Origin: Girardinichthys multiradiatus
Taxonomy: Eukaryota; Chordata; Actinopteri; Cyprinodontiformes; Goodeidae
Direction of reading: 5' to 3'
NCBI RefSeq assembly: GCF_021462225.1
Contig: NC_061804.1
Coordinates: 13,868,740-13,932,739 of the forward strand
DNA length: 64,000 bases
Below, in pieces: positions 26,501-38,500 of this stretch. The notes beneath the pieces were generated by a model that saw only the letters and a program-made list of their open reading frames with translations, did not search any database and was not told where the DNA came from. The number at the start of each line of letters is the position of its first letter. Position 1 is the stretch's first letter. A program made the translations under genes and the position numbers.

Positions 26501-29500
26501 TCCCAAATATGCTCAGTGGGTGACATGTTCGGTGAGTATGCTGGCCATGCAAGAACTGGGATCTTTTCAGCTTCCAGGAATAGTGTACAGATCCTTGCAA
26601 CATGGAGCAGTGCATTATCATGCTGCAGCACGAGGTGATGGTCACACATAATAATGGATCTCAGCATCTCATCATGGTATCTCTGTGCACTCAATACCTG
26701 CCCATTCCATACCATAACCCACTGCCACTGTGGGCCACTCTATCAACAATGTTTACATCAGCAAACCACTCACCCACACAACGCCATACACACTCTCTGG
26801 CATTTGCCTTGTACAGTGAAAACAGGGATTCATCCATGAAGAGAACACCTGTCTAAAGTGCCAGACGGCATTGAATTTGAGCATTTGCCCACAATGACGA
26901 ACTGCAGTCAGGTCAAGACCCTGATGAGGTGTGGTAATGCAAACCAATTTTTGCAGCAGCTGTCCGGGTGGCTGGTCTCAGATGATCTTGAAGGTGAAGT
27001 TGCTGGATATGGAGTTCCTGAGCTGGTTTGGTTACACGTGGTCTGTTTGTGAGGCCGGTTGGATGTACAGCCTAATTCTCTCAAACGCCTATGGAGACGG
27101 CTTGTGGTGGAGAAATGAACCCTTTACGGGCAACAGCTCCAGAGGACATTTCTGCTGTCAGCATGCCAGTTGCCCCCTCAAAACTTCTGTGGCAATGTGC
27201 TGTATGATAAATTAGCACATTTTCGAGTGGCCTTTTATTGTGGCCAGCCAAAGGCACACCTGTACAATAATCATGCTGTCTAAATCCGCATCTTGATATG
27301 CCAAACCTCTGAAATTGATGGATTATCTCAGCAAAGGAGAAGTGCTCACTAACAGATTTAGACAGATTTGTGAACAATGCTTGAGAAAAATAGGCCTTTG
27401 GTGTACATAGAAAGAGTCTTAGATCTTTGGGTTCAGTTTATGAAAAATGGGAGCAACAACAAAAGCCAGTCAGTCATTTTCTACCGCTTCTTCAATAGTG
27501 GGTTGGGCGGAAGCTCGTGCATATCTCCAGTAGTCTATGGGCGGGAGGCGGGGTACACCAGCAGGGTCTCAAGTCCATCGCAGGGCAACATACAAACAAT
27601 CATACACACACTCATTCATTCAAACACCTAAGGGCAATTTAGAGAGACCAATTAACCTAACAGGCATGTCTTTGGACTGTGGGAGGAAGCCAGAGTACCC
27701 GGAGAGAACCCATGCATGCACGGGGAGAACATCCAAACTCCATGCAGAAAAACCCCTGGCCGGGAGCCGAACCCAGGGCCTTCTTGCTGCAAGGGAACGG
27801 TGCTACCAACCGTGCAGCCCAATAACAAAAGTGTTGAAAAAATAATAATCTGCTGCCTATTGTTGGTTGATTATTGTAAATATTTAGAAACACCCCTATT
27901 TACCATGTGTCTTATAAACAAAAAGAAAAATCGGGCATCTTTTCTTTACAAAAAACAGCTGTAAGACTGTGTTCTTGTGTAAACATGGTGTGCCATAAAT
28001 CTGACAAAACATTTTTTTAAAGAAAAGATACTAACATGGAGCTTTGTTCTACACTACCATTTGTACAGTACATGTTACCAGAACAATACATTCTGTACTA
28101 TGGTATAGCAAATACTCATCGTGTTTTCTGCTTTAATCATTTCAGGTGGTTAGCTGTAGATTCCTCAAATTTAATTTACCAAACACAAACTGGGCATTCA
28201 TCCGTTTAATTCAGTTGAGTGCCTGTTATTACAGAAAACATGTGTGCTTGGAAAACCCCCCCCCCCCAAAAAAAAAAAAAAAAAAAACAGCAGCCCCAGC
28301 AGCCCTCTAATGTGTCCGAAAACAGTCATAACTGCAAAACTCACTCTTTAAGCATAATAGCACTCGTGGACAGATACCCCTTCCATATTTGGTATTTTGG
28401 TATTTATGCAGTTACGGTAAGAATAATTGGGATTAAAAGTTCCTTAAGAGTCAGGAATGTTAAGCTCCTCTTTTCAACTCCCCGCCCCCCCCCCACAAAA
28501 AACACAAATCTTACAAAGTTTGTTGACATGTGTAAAGATACAGAAGATGTTATGCGCCAGAGTTTATTCTGATTAAACAATGTACTGATCTGCTGAATAT
28601 ACAAAAGCCTCCTGGTGTTTACAGCTGGAGTCTGTTCCACAGTATGTCACAAGCAGACATGGTCTGGCACAGCTTTAAGTGTTTGGAATACAGAGCTAAC
28701 TGAAAATTTGGAGAGGAGGATATAGTATTGCAATCTGAAGATTCAATTCAATTTAATTCAGTTTATTTATATAGCGTCAATTCACAACACATGTTGTCTC
28801 AAGGCACTTCACAAAAGTCAGGTACATACATTCCAATTAATCCTAACCATTGAACAGTGCAGTCAGATTCAGTTATTTATTCAAATTGGATAAAAAGTTT
28901 TTCTATCTAAGGAAACCAAGCAGATTGCATCCAGTCAGAGATTTGCAGCATTCACTCCTCCCGGATGAGCATGTAGAGACAGTGGACTGTCACTGGCGTT
29001 AACTTTGCAGCAATCCCTCATACTGAGCATGCATGTAGCGACAGTGGAGAGGAAAAACTCCCTTTTAACAGGAAGAAACCTCCAGTAGAACCAGGCTCAG
29101 TGTGAGCGGCCATCTGCCACGACCGACTGGGGGTTTCAGAGAAGATGAATGTCTACACAATATTTGGTATTGAAGCCCTTTCATAAAATGTCAACTATGC
29201 TTCAATGCAAAACTGAACTAGTAACTTGAGTTCAGTGAGTTAACTATTCCTTAAATTTTCACACATTATGTAGTAAAAATAATTGAATGATCACTATTTC
29301 TGAATAGTTACATGACTAGGTATACTTTTTAACCTTGAGAGTGAAGATGTGTTAGCTTAGCTTAGCAAAAAGAAAAATTAGAGCTAAACAAAAAGCTGTA
29401 AGCTGTAATTAAATCTCACTTCTGATCCCCAAATTCCCACCTATTAAGAAATTATTTATTTTTAAATCATTTTTGGGGGAAGTTAAAGTAATTACATCAC

Positions 29501-32500
29501 AGCTATTGTCAAATTGTTCTAACTTTTGGGAAACATCCCTATTTCCACTTTGTGAATGAATATGGCCTTGGCAAAAAGAATAATCAAGGCTAAAAAACTA
29601 ATTTATTATGTAAATAAAATTCACCTGTAATCTATTTTTCCTCACTCTAGATTATTTTCTTTGCATTATTTTAATGTTAGCAGTCATCCTAATAGAGAAA
29701 CACTTTATTTCCAGTTTGAGAGTGAACATGTGTTAGTCTATTTTAGCAAAAAGCAACTAGGGTAGCCTTGTCTTGAAAAGCTTGCAAGATGTAGATTATT
29801 TTAATGAAGTTAACAAAGACTGAACATTGGACTGGTGTATTTGAAAAGGAGGAGTTGACAAAGAGAAACGGACCAGCTCAATATTTAGACAGAGCTCTAT
29901 AACCCACTGACACCACTGTGCAGATAGTTGGAAAAGAAAATAGAGTGTGGTTGTTTACCAAAATCGTCCTTGTGCACAAACACATATACAAATATTTTAT
30001 CTCAAACTAGACACAGGGAAGAGAAGTGGATAGTTAACCACATGACAGAAAAAAAAATACATTCAAAAAAGCCCAGGCCAAATATCCAGAACTGTGAGGC
30101 CTTTCTTTTAAGTGATTCAAAATCTTACTCGTCCATTTGAAAACACCTGTGACAGGTGCTATTGTAATAAGACTTCACTTTACCTGTCAGTTGTTCAAAT
30201 GTTATACCATATATTATTTTTATACAAGTGAGGAAATAGTAGGCTAGATTGCTTGCAAAACAATTTTTGGTGATATAGGAGGAGTGTCTTTTATGGAAAC
30301 ACCTTCTTTAATGTTCTTTGTAACTTGGTAGGTCTTCTGCAAGCATAAATGGCCACTGTACAGACAAACACAAATAAGCATAAGACATCTTTTTAATTGG
30401 GAAACCCGACGATGAACTTAGGGTGTATTCTCACTTGCCACTTTTGGTCCGCTTTAAACGGACCAGAGTTAGTTTCCCCCCTTGGTCCCTTTTGTGCAGG
30501 TGTGAATACACTCAAGCGAACCCTGGTCCGGACCAAACATCCGGACCGAGACCCACTTTTTGAGGTGGTCTCGGTCCGCTTCCAAACGGACTCTGGTGCG
30601 GTTCGCTTATGGTCTGTATACAAACCGGCCCCGATCCGAACCAACTACAAAAACCGTACGTCTCTTTGGACATAAAAAGCCACCGTAGCCGGTAGCAAAG
30701 GTGTGTGTTGTAAGGTAATCATACCTGATAAGCTGTGTGTTGCTTAGCAACGCTACCGGCTTGTTGCACGTAGAGAATGTCGGCGTTCAGCACGCATTCT
30801 CCGACGGTGTTCCAAGATTATAAATGGAGCGTCTCAAAGTCTGTGTTGAATGAGCTGCTCTTCATTCTCACAATAATATTGCAGCTGTAATAACGGCATA
30901 AATATACAGAACACAGGTGCTGCATGCAGCACGTCTACAGCTGTTTTCCTACATTTCCGGGTCTGTGTTCTGTCCCGCCCCCGTCATTTCTGTCCAATGG
31001 GATCGTCACCCGCGTGGCTTTGTTTACAAGCAATAGTTCACTTGCAAAAAGTACAATGTGAAAACAAACCGCACCAAATGAAAAAAATCAAGTTTGCTTT
31101 TGGTTCAGACCAAACAAGCGGACCAAAGGACTTTCCTGGTGTGAATACACCCTTAGTTTGATTTGTACAGCACAAATATTCTACATCTGCTGATCATTTT
31201 TTGGACACCCAATACCCTACCTGTTTTAGGAAAAGCCACAACAATGATACGGACCCTACAGTGTTTACATTAACCTACAAATAATCCAGTTTAGACATAC
31301 CTATACACCCTATATTCATGCCTTGAAAGAGCCTGAAAACAGCAAGAGCCACACAACCCAGACCTCTAATTGAGCTCCAAGAAGGATAGAAACATTTAAT
31401 TGCCCCTCATTATTTCTGCATTGCCTCCATTGTTTTATAACCTCTGCTACTGGCTGTACATACGCGTTAGCCGCACTGATGCAAAGAAGAAAACAAAATC
31501 TTTAAAGTCCTACCTAAACATCAGGCCTGGGCCTAATTGTCTTTAACACAGAAGAGTGGCATGTTTTCTAACTGCTGCCAGAAGTAGCATGATAAATATA
31601 ATAACATCATTTATAACATTTGTAGCAGTTCAAGAAAAATAATACAATAAAAAGTAGTTCTGCTCTAATACTAACCTCAGTGTTTAGATTTTTTTATTTT
31701 TATAAATTCTACTGGAAAACTATCCTGAACGTCACATCTACTACAACAAAACCAAAGTCTTTGCCGCCACTCTCAGAATGACTCTGCTTCTTAGTGTCGC
31801 CTAGACGCTTAGACTTTAAAGATACCTTGCTTTTGAAAGGGGTTCTTTCTGTCATAAGACATACCTGTTGAACGTAGGGAGGACTCAAATGCAGGTAACA
31901 CAATGAATTAGGGTGAGTGAGGTAAAGAAACTGACTACAAACAAAAAGATGATACAAAAAAGGCAGGAAATCTGGAAACAGAATTAAAGACATTACAGAC
32001 AGATTATGTCAAAGATGGAGTTGAAATGGAAAAAAACACAATGCAAGCTAGGACTCAGAAATGACAAAGGACAGAAAATCTCAACTGAGGAAACTGAATC
32101 TTGCAAGGATCTTTAAGTATCATCCCGAAAGTATAGAACACCTTTAATCAGGAGAGCTGATTAATTTGCATAAACAACATCCACACATCCAAAAGACCCT
32201 TTTGTCCTGCAGTAACCTCAATAACACATCCCAGGGACACACACATATCCAAATAAACATGTCCAAACACCGGGTTTGAAATCCATCGCCACTGCCCTTT
32301 ACAAGGACTGTTGCTTCAGCTGGAGGGACAACAGTGTCCCTGCAGAAACCTCATCAGTGACATGAATGACCTCCATTAGGATGAGAATTTTTAAAGACCT
32401 TGCAGGTCTTTAAAAACTCTTTTTGCAGCACTAGTGGCCTTTATTCATTTATTTTCTGAAAGTAAGCAGACAGAAAGCAGGGGTACAGAGAGGGCGAAGA

Positions 32501-35500
32501 CATGCAGCACAGTTCGCCAGGCTGGGACTCGAACCTGGGACAGCTGTGTTGAAGAACTGAACTACGGCCGTGCAAATCTTACTATTTTTTAAACCAATTT
32601 TTAATATGCTATGTTCCCTGCCCATGCTGCATTTAGCTGAAAGACCTAGCTCCCACAGTTTTGCACAAGCTTTTATAGTGACACTGTGAAGAACTTGAAA
32701 TTGGCCTGAGGGGCATTGCGGCCTCAGACTGGGCACATCAAATCTCTGGGACTGTGGAGAGCTGCTCCATTCATAAACTAAGTAAACTATATCTTGAATA
32801 GTGCCATTTATTACTAGCTCCTTCACTTCCCGTGCTCATATTATAATGCGACTGGAAAGCTGCTTTTTTTGTTGACTTTGGCCATTGAGAGTCAGTGAGA
32901 CATGTTGTAGCAAGCTGCAAATGCTGTTAGCCACACAACCTTCACAAACAGTGATATTAAATCGACCTGACAGCAGAGAAAGATTGAGCATCTTTACATA
33001 ACAGTGATGGTTTGACTAAAACAAGACTTTTAAAATACATGTGAACAGGTTAGTCTGAATAAAGTTGTGCTTAATAGAATTTAATGGGGAGACCAAAGTG
33101 CTCACACATCTACTCCAGCTATTGCCACCGTAAAGCTGTCCAATTCCCAGCTTAACTTTGCAGGCAGCTAATTTGTTTATCAGTTCTTCTGATCTGTGAC
33201 ATAATACGCCAGCTTATAAAAAAACCAATACCAGCAAGTTGAGAGGGGATATATCAGCACCTATTCTAGCACAGGTGGACACGCTTCTGTCAATACTTTA
33301 GCTGTGATTCTGTGCTTGTGTCATGGAAGAAGGAAAGCAGTCTGACTAAATGACCTAGTAGGGCCGTGAGTGCAATTTGGCTTAATGGTGCATTTAAATG
33401 TACTGTCAGAGAGAGGAAAGAAGAGGAATTCAGCACATGGGCCTTTCATGTCTAAACCAGTGGATGGTACCGTCTTTACTTTGCTGCTACACAATTATCA
33501 ATGACTTGGTTAAAAAAAAAAAACGAATTAGATATGAAAAGTTAACATGGTTTTCAACTTTTATTGCATAAACCCCCTGAAAACCTGGCATGTATTTCTA
33601 TTCAGCTTCCTTTTCTCTAATACCATTAAATCAGTCCAAACAAATGTCTTCAGAAGTCTCCAAATTAGTAAATACAGCTCTTCTGTGAAGGCCTCTGAGG
33701 TTTGTTAACAAACAAAAAGCGTCATGAAGACCAAGGAACACAGCACACGGGCCAGAGATAAAGCTGTGGAATGGTAAGTTAGGTTGCACAAAGTATCTCA
33801 AGTTTTGAACGTCTTACAGAGCACAGTTTATTGCATCATCTGAAAATTTAAAGAGAATACCACAAATCTTCATGGTGGTGACAATGGATAGCTGCAGCAA
33901 GCCATAGTTCAGGTGGGATATTCTGTCAACAGGACTATTAGTTGTACTCTCCACAAATCTGTGCTTTAGAGTAGATTAGCAAGAAGAAAGCCATTGTTGA
34001 AAGAAAACCATGAGAACCATGCTATGCAGATGCTTTTCTTCAACAGGGACAAGGAAGCTGTGTTGTGTTGATTGGAAGATGGAAAAACAGCAGAAATACA
34101 AAGAATAATGTAATTCAACAGAATATGCATTAGCTTTTTACCTTATAAGCAAACTTCTACATCTCATCCACTCAGACCTTGCCGGGACATATTTCACCCA
34201 CACACATGCATATATTAATGGCCCGACAAGCAGAGAAACACACCTTTTTGCTACAGATGTGTTTTACATTTTTCAACACAGGAAACCGTAAATAAAGTGA
34301 AATAATAGAATATTGCGCAGTCTTGCTCACCATGAAGTGTTATATATAGAAAATCACTCAGGAAGTTATGTGTGTTTGGTTCCATGATTGAATGAAATTT
34401 GATCCAAGATTTTACTTGAGTGACAAACAATCCAGAATCAAGACATATGCAGCTAACTAGCGAAATATAGGGTTTTATTTAAGTGGACTACAATAGTGGA
34501 TAATGATTGGTGTCGACTAACTTTGACATTTAATGTGAAATGACGGATCTAGTTGATAAAACATAGTTAATATTGAGTGTAGATGTCAGGATGTCGATTT
34601 TATTAACATTTCCAGTTAGGAGGAAGATAATTCTGTGCACTTATATTTAAAACCTGACACATGTGGACAGTTAGACATAGGTTTAAAGGGGCAGCATCAT
34701 ATTTATGGTGAAACATTTAGCACACATGGTGTGTATGAACAGCTGAGTAAACAAAAATTAACATTTGACCTTTTTATACATGCATGTGGCTACAGGAATG
34801 GACTTGAACAGTGGAAAACACAGCTGCTAGTATCCAGCCAAATATCACAATCACATTATGGACATATTTTCAGCATACCGGCATTACTCCGAATACCTCA
34901 CATGTTGTGCTGTGAATTGTTATGACATACAAAATGCTGCTGGAGCATGATCTAAAACCAGTACACCATAAATCGATCCAAAAATGTATTACTTCAGTTA
35001 ACTATGCATCATCTCATTTTGTCGCCATGCTCCCGCTCTCTTCCTTTCTCAGGTAGATTTGACTTTGTACAAATTTACAGCACCGTGACTACATCCAAAG
35101 CTTCAGAATGGTTCAGTGCTGGTTAAGGGGTCACACTTCCTGTGTCCTCTCAGGCTTAGAAGGGAGAAAAGTCAACCTCTCGTCCTCAAGTCCCGCCCCA
35201 TCGCCTCATGCGAGGGCCATCACCAATGATTACAATCCAGTGAGGGGAGATTACAGTTTATTAGCACAAAGGCACATGACCAGTAGTAACCTCATTACTT
35301 CTCTTTATTTATACATTATTCATCTAAAAAGCACCGGCTCAGCTGTCTCTTTTTAAAATGCAATTAACCCATGATTTACAGTTCCGCTTGTACTATTGTG
35401 GTGCATTAGGCTTTGTTCTTTATCTTTCATTTAATTCCTTGGTACCTCCTCATCACCATTGTCTCTTGCTGCAATACAGAACTTAACTTGTTCCTGTCGT

Positions 35501-38500
35501 CCTTTCTGAGGGTCAATCACACAGACAATAACATTCCAACACACAGAAAAATCACATCTCCTACTGCTCATAGGATGCAGCACAGTTGGTAACTGTAGTC
35601 ATCACTCATGAAGGAAAATTATGAAAAGACACAAGCAACAGAAGATTAAATATTAGGGGGAAAAAAATGAGGACAAGCAAACAAGAGCTTTATAAGCTTT
35701 CACAGCACTGCAATAAAGAAGCTGTGGTCTAAGCAGTAACACTTACAGAGGTGTCCAGGAGTCGGTGAGGTGTAATGTGTGCCTGTATAGGTGTGTGTCT
35801 GTATGTTTGAAGGTGTGTGGTGTCTCAAGGGTTATCAGGCGGATATCGCATCATGCTCTGCAAACTAGTACCTACCAAATGGCACCAGCTAGATTAAGCT
35901 GAGGTAAGCAAGAAGAGGGCAGCGAAGGAGCGCTTTGGATCAGCTTGGGCCTTGCTGGCTTCCGTATCACACCACTCTGAGCTTAACAGACGCTGCACAC
36001 TCTTGCCACACCCCTCCCTCCCTCCTGTCTCCCTCCCTTCACCACTCTCTCCATCTCCGACACTGAATACACAGGCTCACCTTCTACTTCACTACATGAA
36101 AATGATACACAGCCACACATTAGGTGGCGTATCTAAACTACAGCTTGTACATTCAAACAAATTTGACTATCAAATCAGAACTAAGGACCCATTTAAATCT
36201 TAACTCTGGGGGGTCTCATGCAACCTCAATGTTTTTTATTTTTTCCATGTTATTTTGAATGCTGACAATTAAATCTAAAGGGGGAAAACCCCTGTTGTGT
36301 TAGTGTTTTTCTGGTTTCAGTTATATATTTTTATTAACTTTTTAGGCAGTAGGGGCCTTTATTTTTCTTTTTTTTTTCCAAAAGTGAGTTGACAGAAAAT
36401 GATGTGGAGAGAGTGGGAGACATGCAGCAAAAGTCAACAGGCCCTGACTCGAACCCGTGACAGCCTCATTAAGGACCAAGGCCTCCTACAAGGGCAGCGC
36501 AATTAACTCCTATGCCACTACCACACCCCTGTCTTCAGTTTTAGACCAACAAGTGAAAAAACAAGGAACAAACACCAGAAGTGAGTTTGAACTTCAACCA
36601 AGCAGGTACAACAGTCTTCACAATGGGAGCCAGGCAGACCTGCTTCAGCACTTTAGGCTGAGTAGATGCCCATCGTGCCACACAAGGAGAAAGAATGAGC
36701 ACGAAATGCTGAAGCAGCAATAAGGCTCTTAGACGGAGAGCTCTCATATGGCCCAGAGCACATCCTGTCTGACGACTGTAATTGATTACAATTGATTACA
36801 GATTTTAGCAGGGGAAAGTTTTAAAATCCTTTTCCAGAAATTTAGATTTAAAGAAATGTGCTTGTCATCAGTATTTCTGAACAGTGAGCAGTAATAAATA
36901 TTTATTTTGCAACAGGAGTGCCATGCAAAGTGTCTTCACTCTGCAGGCTAATCAAACCTCCTTGGAATTCCTGTGCCGTTTAAACAAGCATCCAAAAGGA
37001 GTTATATGGTTTCTAATGCCAGATTAAAGAAGGTGTTGTGCTAGAGCACTATTACTAGTCGCTTCCTGCCTAATAGGCGTGGTAAACCTACCTTTCCTTC
37101 TTTAATGAAATATTGAGTAAGTAAAAGACTTGGATTACATGCTGTGCAGGGCTATTCTAAATGAAGATTACATTAAATTATTTAAACTGAGAAGCAGCAG
37201 GATGTCGGAATGAGAAGGCAGGTGAAAGATGTCATGAGAAACTCTCCTCGATGCCCCCTACTCTGCTAACACTATGGGACCCATTTGGATTTTGGTCAGG
37301 CTAGTTGGATACAAAGTGGGTTTGAACTCATCGTGGGCCTCTTGTATCGGACCCATGGGTTAACTTGAAACCACCCATATTAGAGAACAAACTTGGTAGT
37401 CAGTGTAGGTCTGAGCTGGGTGTTTAAAGATTCAATTGGAATTTCACAACAAATTTAGAATCCATATAGGTCCAAAAATTGTACTCAGAGTTGTCCTGGA
37501 TCAAACCAATCTAGGCATTTAACATGGAGCCACCATTTAACCCAAAAACAATTCTTTCTGGGACCAATTTCCAACCCATTTGTTGTCTGATTGGCCGAGC
37601 CTGTTAATAGACCCTACCTCCAACCAACACTACAGTATGTTTATCATAGTTGTACCAATCAAAACTCCAGGTTATTATCGGATGTGTCACAGACAGCTTC
37701 AGTCAAGCTAAAAGTTATTCATACAACCTGGGAGAGTTAGATTTAAAACCCCAACTTCTTGGTTTTTCAACCAAGAAGTTTGTTTCTGATTGGAAATGAG
37801 GTACCCATCTCTCAAAAGATACTAAAACAATGTAAAATGAATATCAGCTTTCAAAAATGTAATTTACCTGTTTTATTTATATTTTATTTTTAATAAAATG
37901 GTACATCAAAATGTATTTATCCCAATACTCACTAGAAACACATGTATTGGGATTACAGCAATCAAACCCTCCTTATGATTGCTGACCAGCTTTTTGCAAG
38001 TTTCCACTGATACTTTGACAGTTTATCTTTGGTGATGAGCCCAAGGAAGAACTCCTGTCCATCACCCTTATTTTGGCTCCTTCCACAGATCGTCTATTGG
38101 ATTTATTTCTGGACTCTTGCTGGGCTACTCCAAAACATTATTTCTTACAGTCAAAGAAAACATGTTGGCAAAATTAAAAGATTACTCTAAATCTAAATTT
38201 GGGGTATGAATAATTCTGGGCTTAGGTACACTGCAAAAACATCTACAGCTGGGCCTGATCAGATGAGATACTAATATCAGACCCAACTGTGACATCATTC
38301 TTGGACTGTATTTCGGGCCAAGGCCAAGGGGTCATATTTTATCTTATTTCACTCTGGACGTTTGAGTTTATAGCAAAAAACTTGGGTTCAACTTGTAATA
38401 AATAAAAGGTTGGGATTAGACAGTCACCTGACTGCAGAGTAAGAACTTTGCTGCTCAGCATCCCAAAACAACACTAAACATTAAAGAGCTCAGTTTCAGA

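Noticed and set aside
30393..30675. Overlapping open frames of 83 and 92 codons on both strands.
   Set aside because: They lie in the inverted-repeat end of the Harbinger-type element and mirror each other.
31709..31993. Minus 94-codon frame containing [20 protein letters not shown].
   Set aside because: It begins inside a retroelement tail, has no splice sites matching acsl6 phase and no recognised homologue.
35930..36070. GC-richer CTCCC block considered as an alternative acsl6 first exon.
   Set aside because: No ATG and donor combination joins exon 2 in the required phase.
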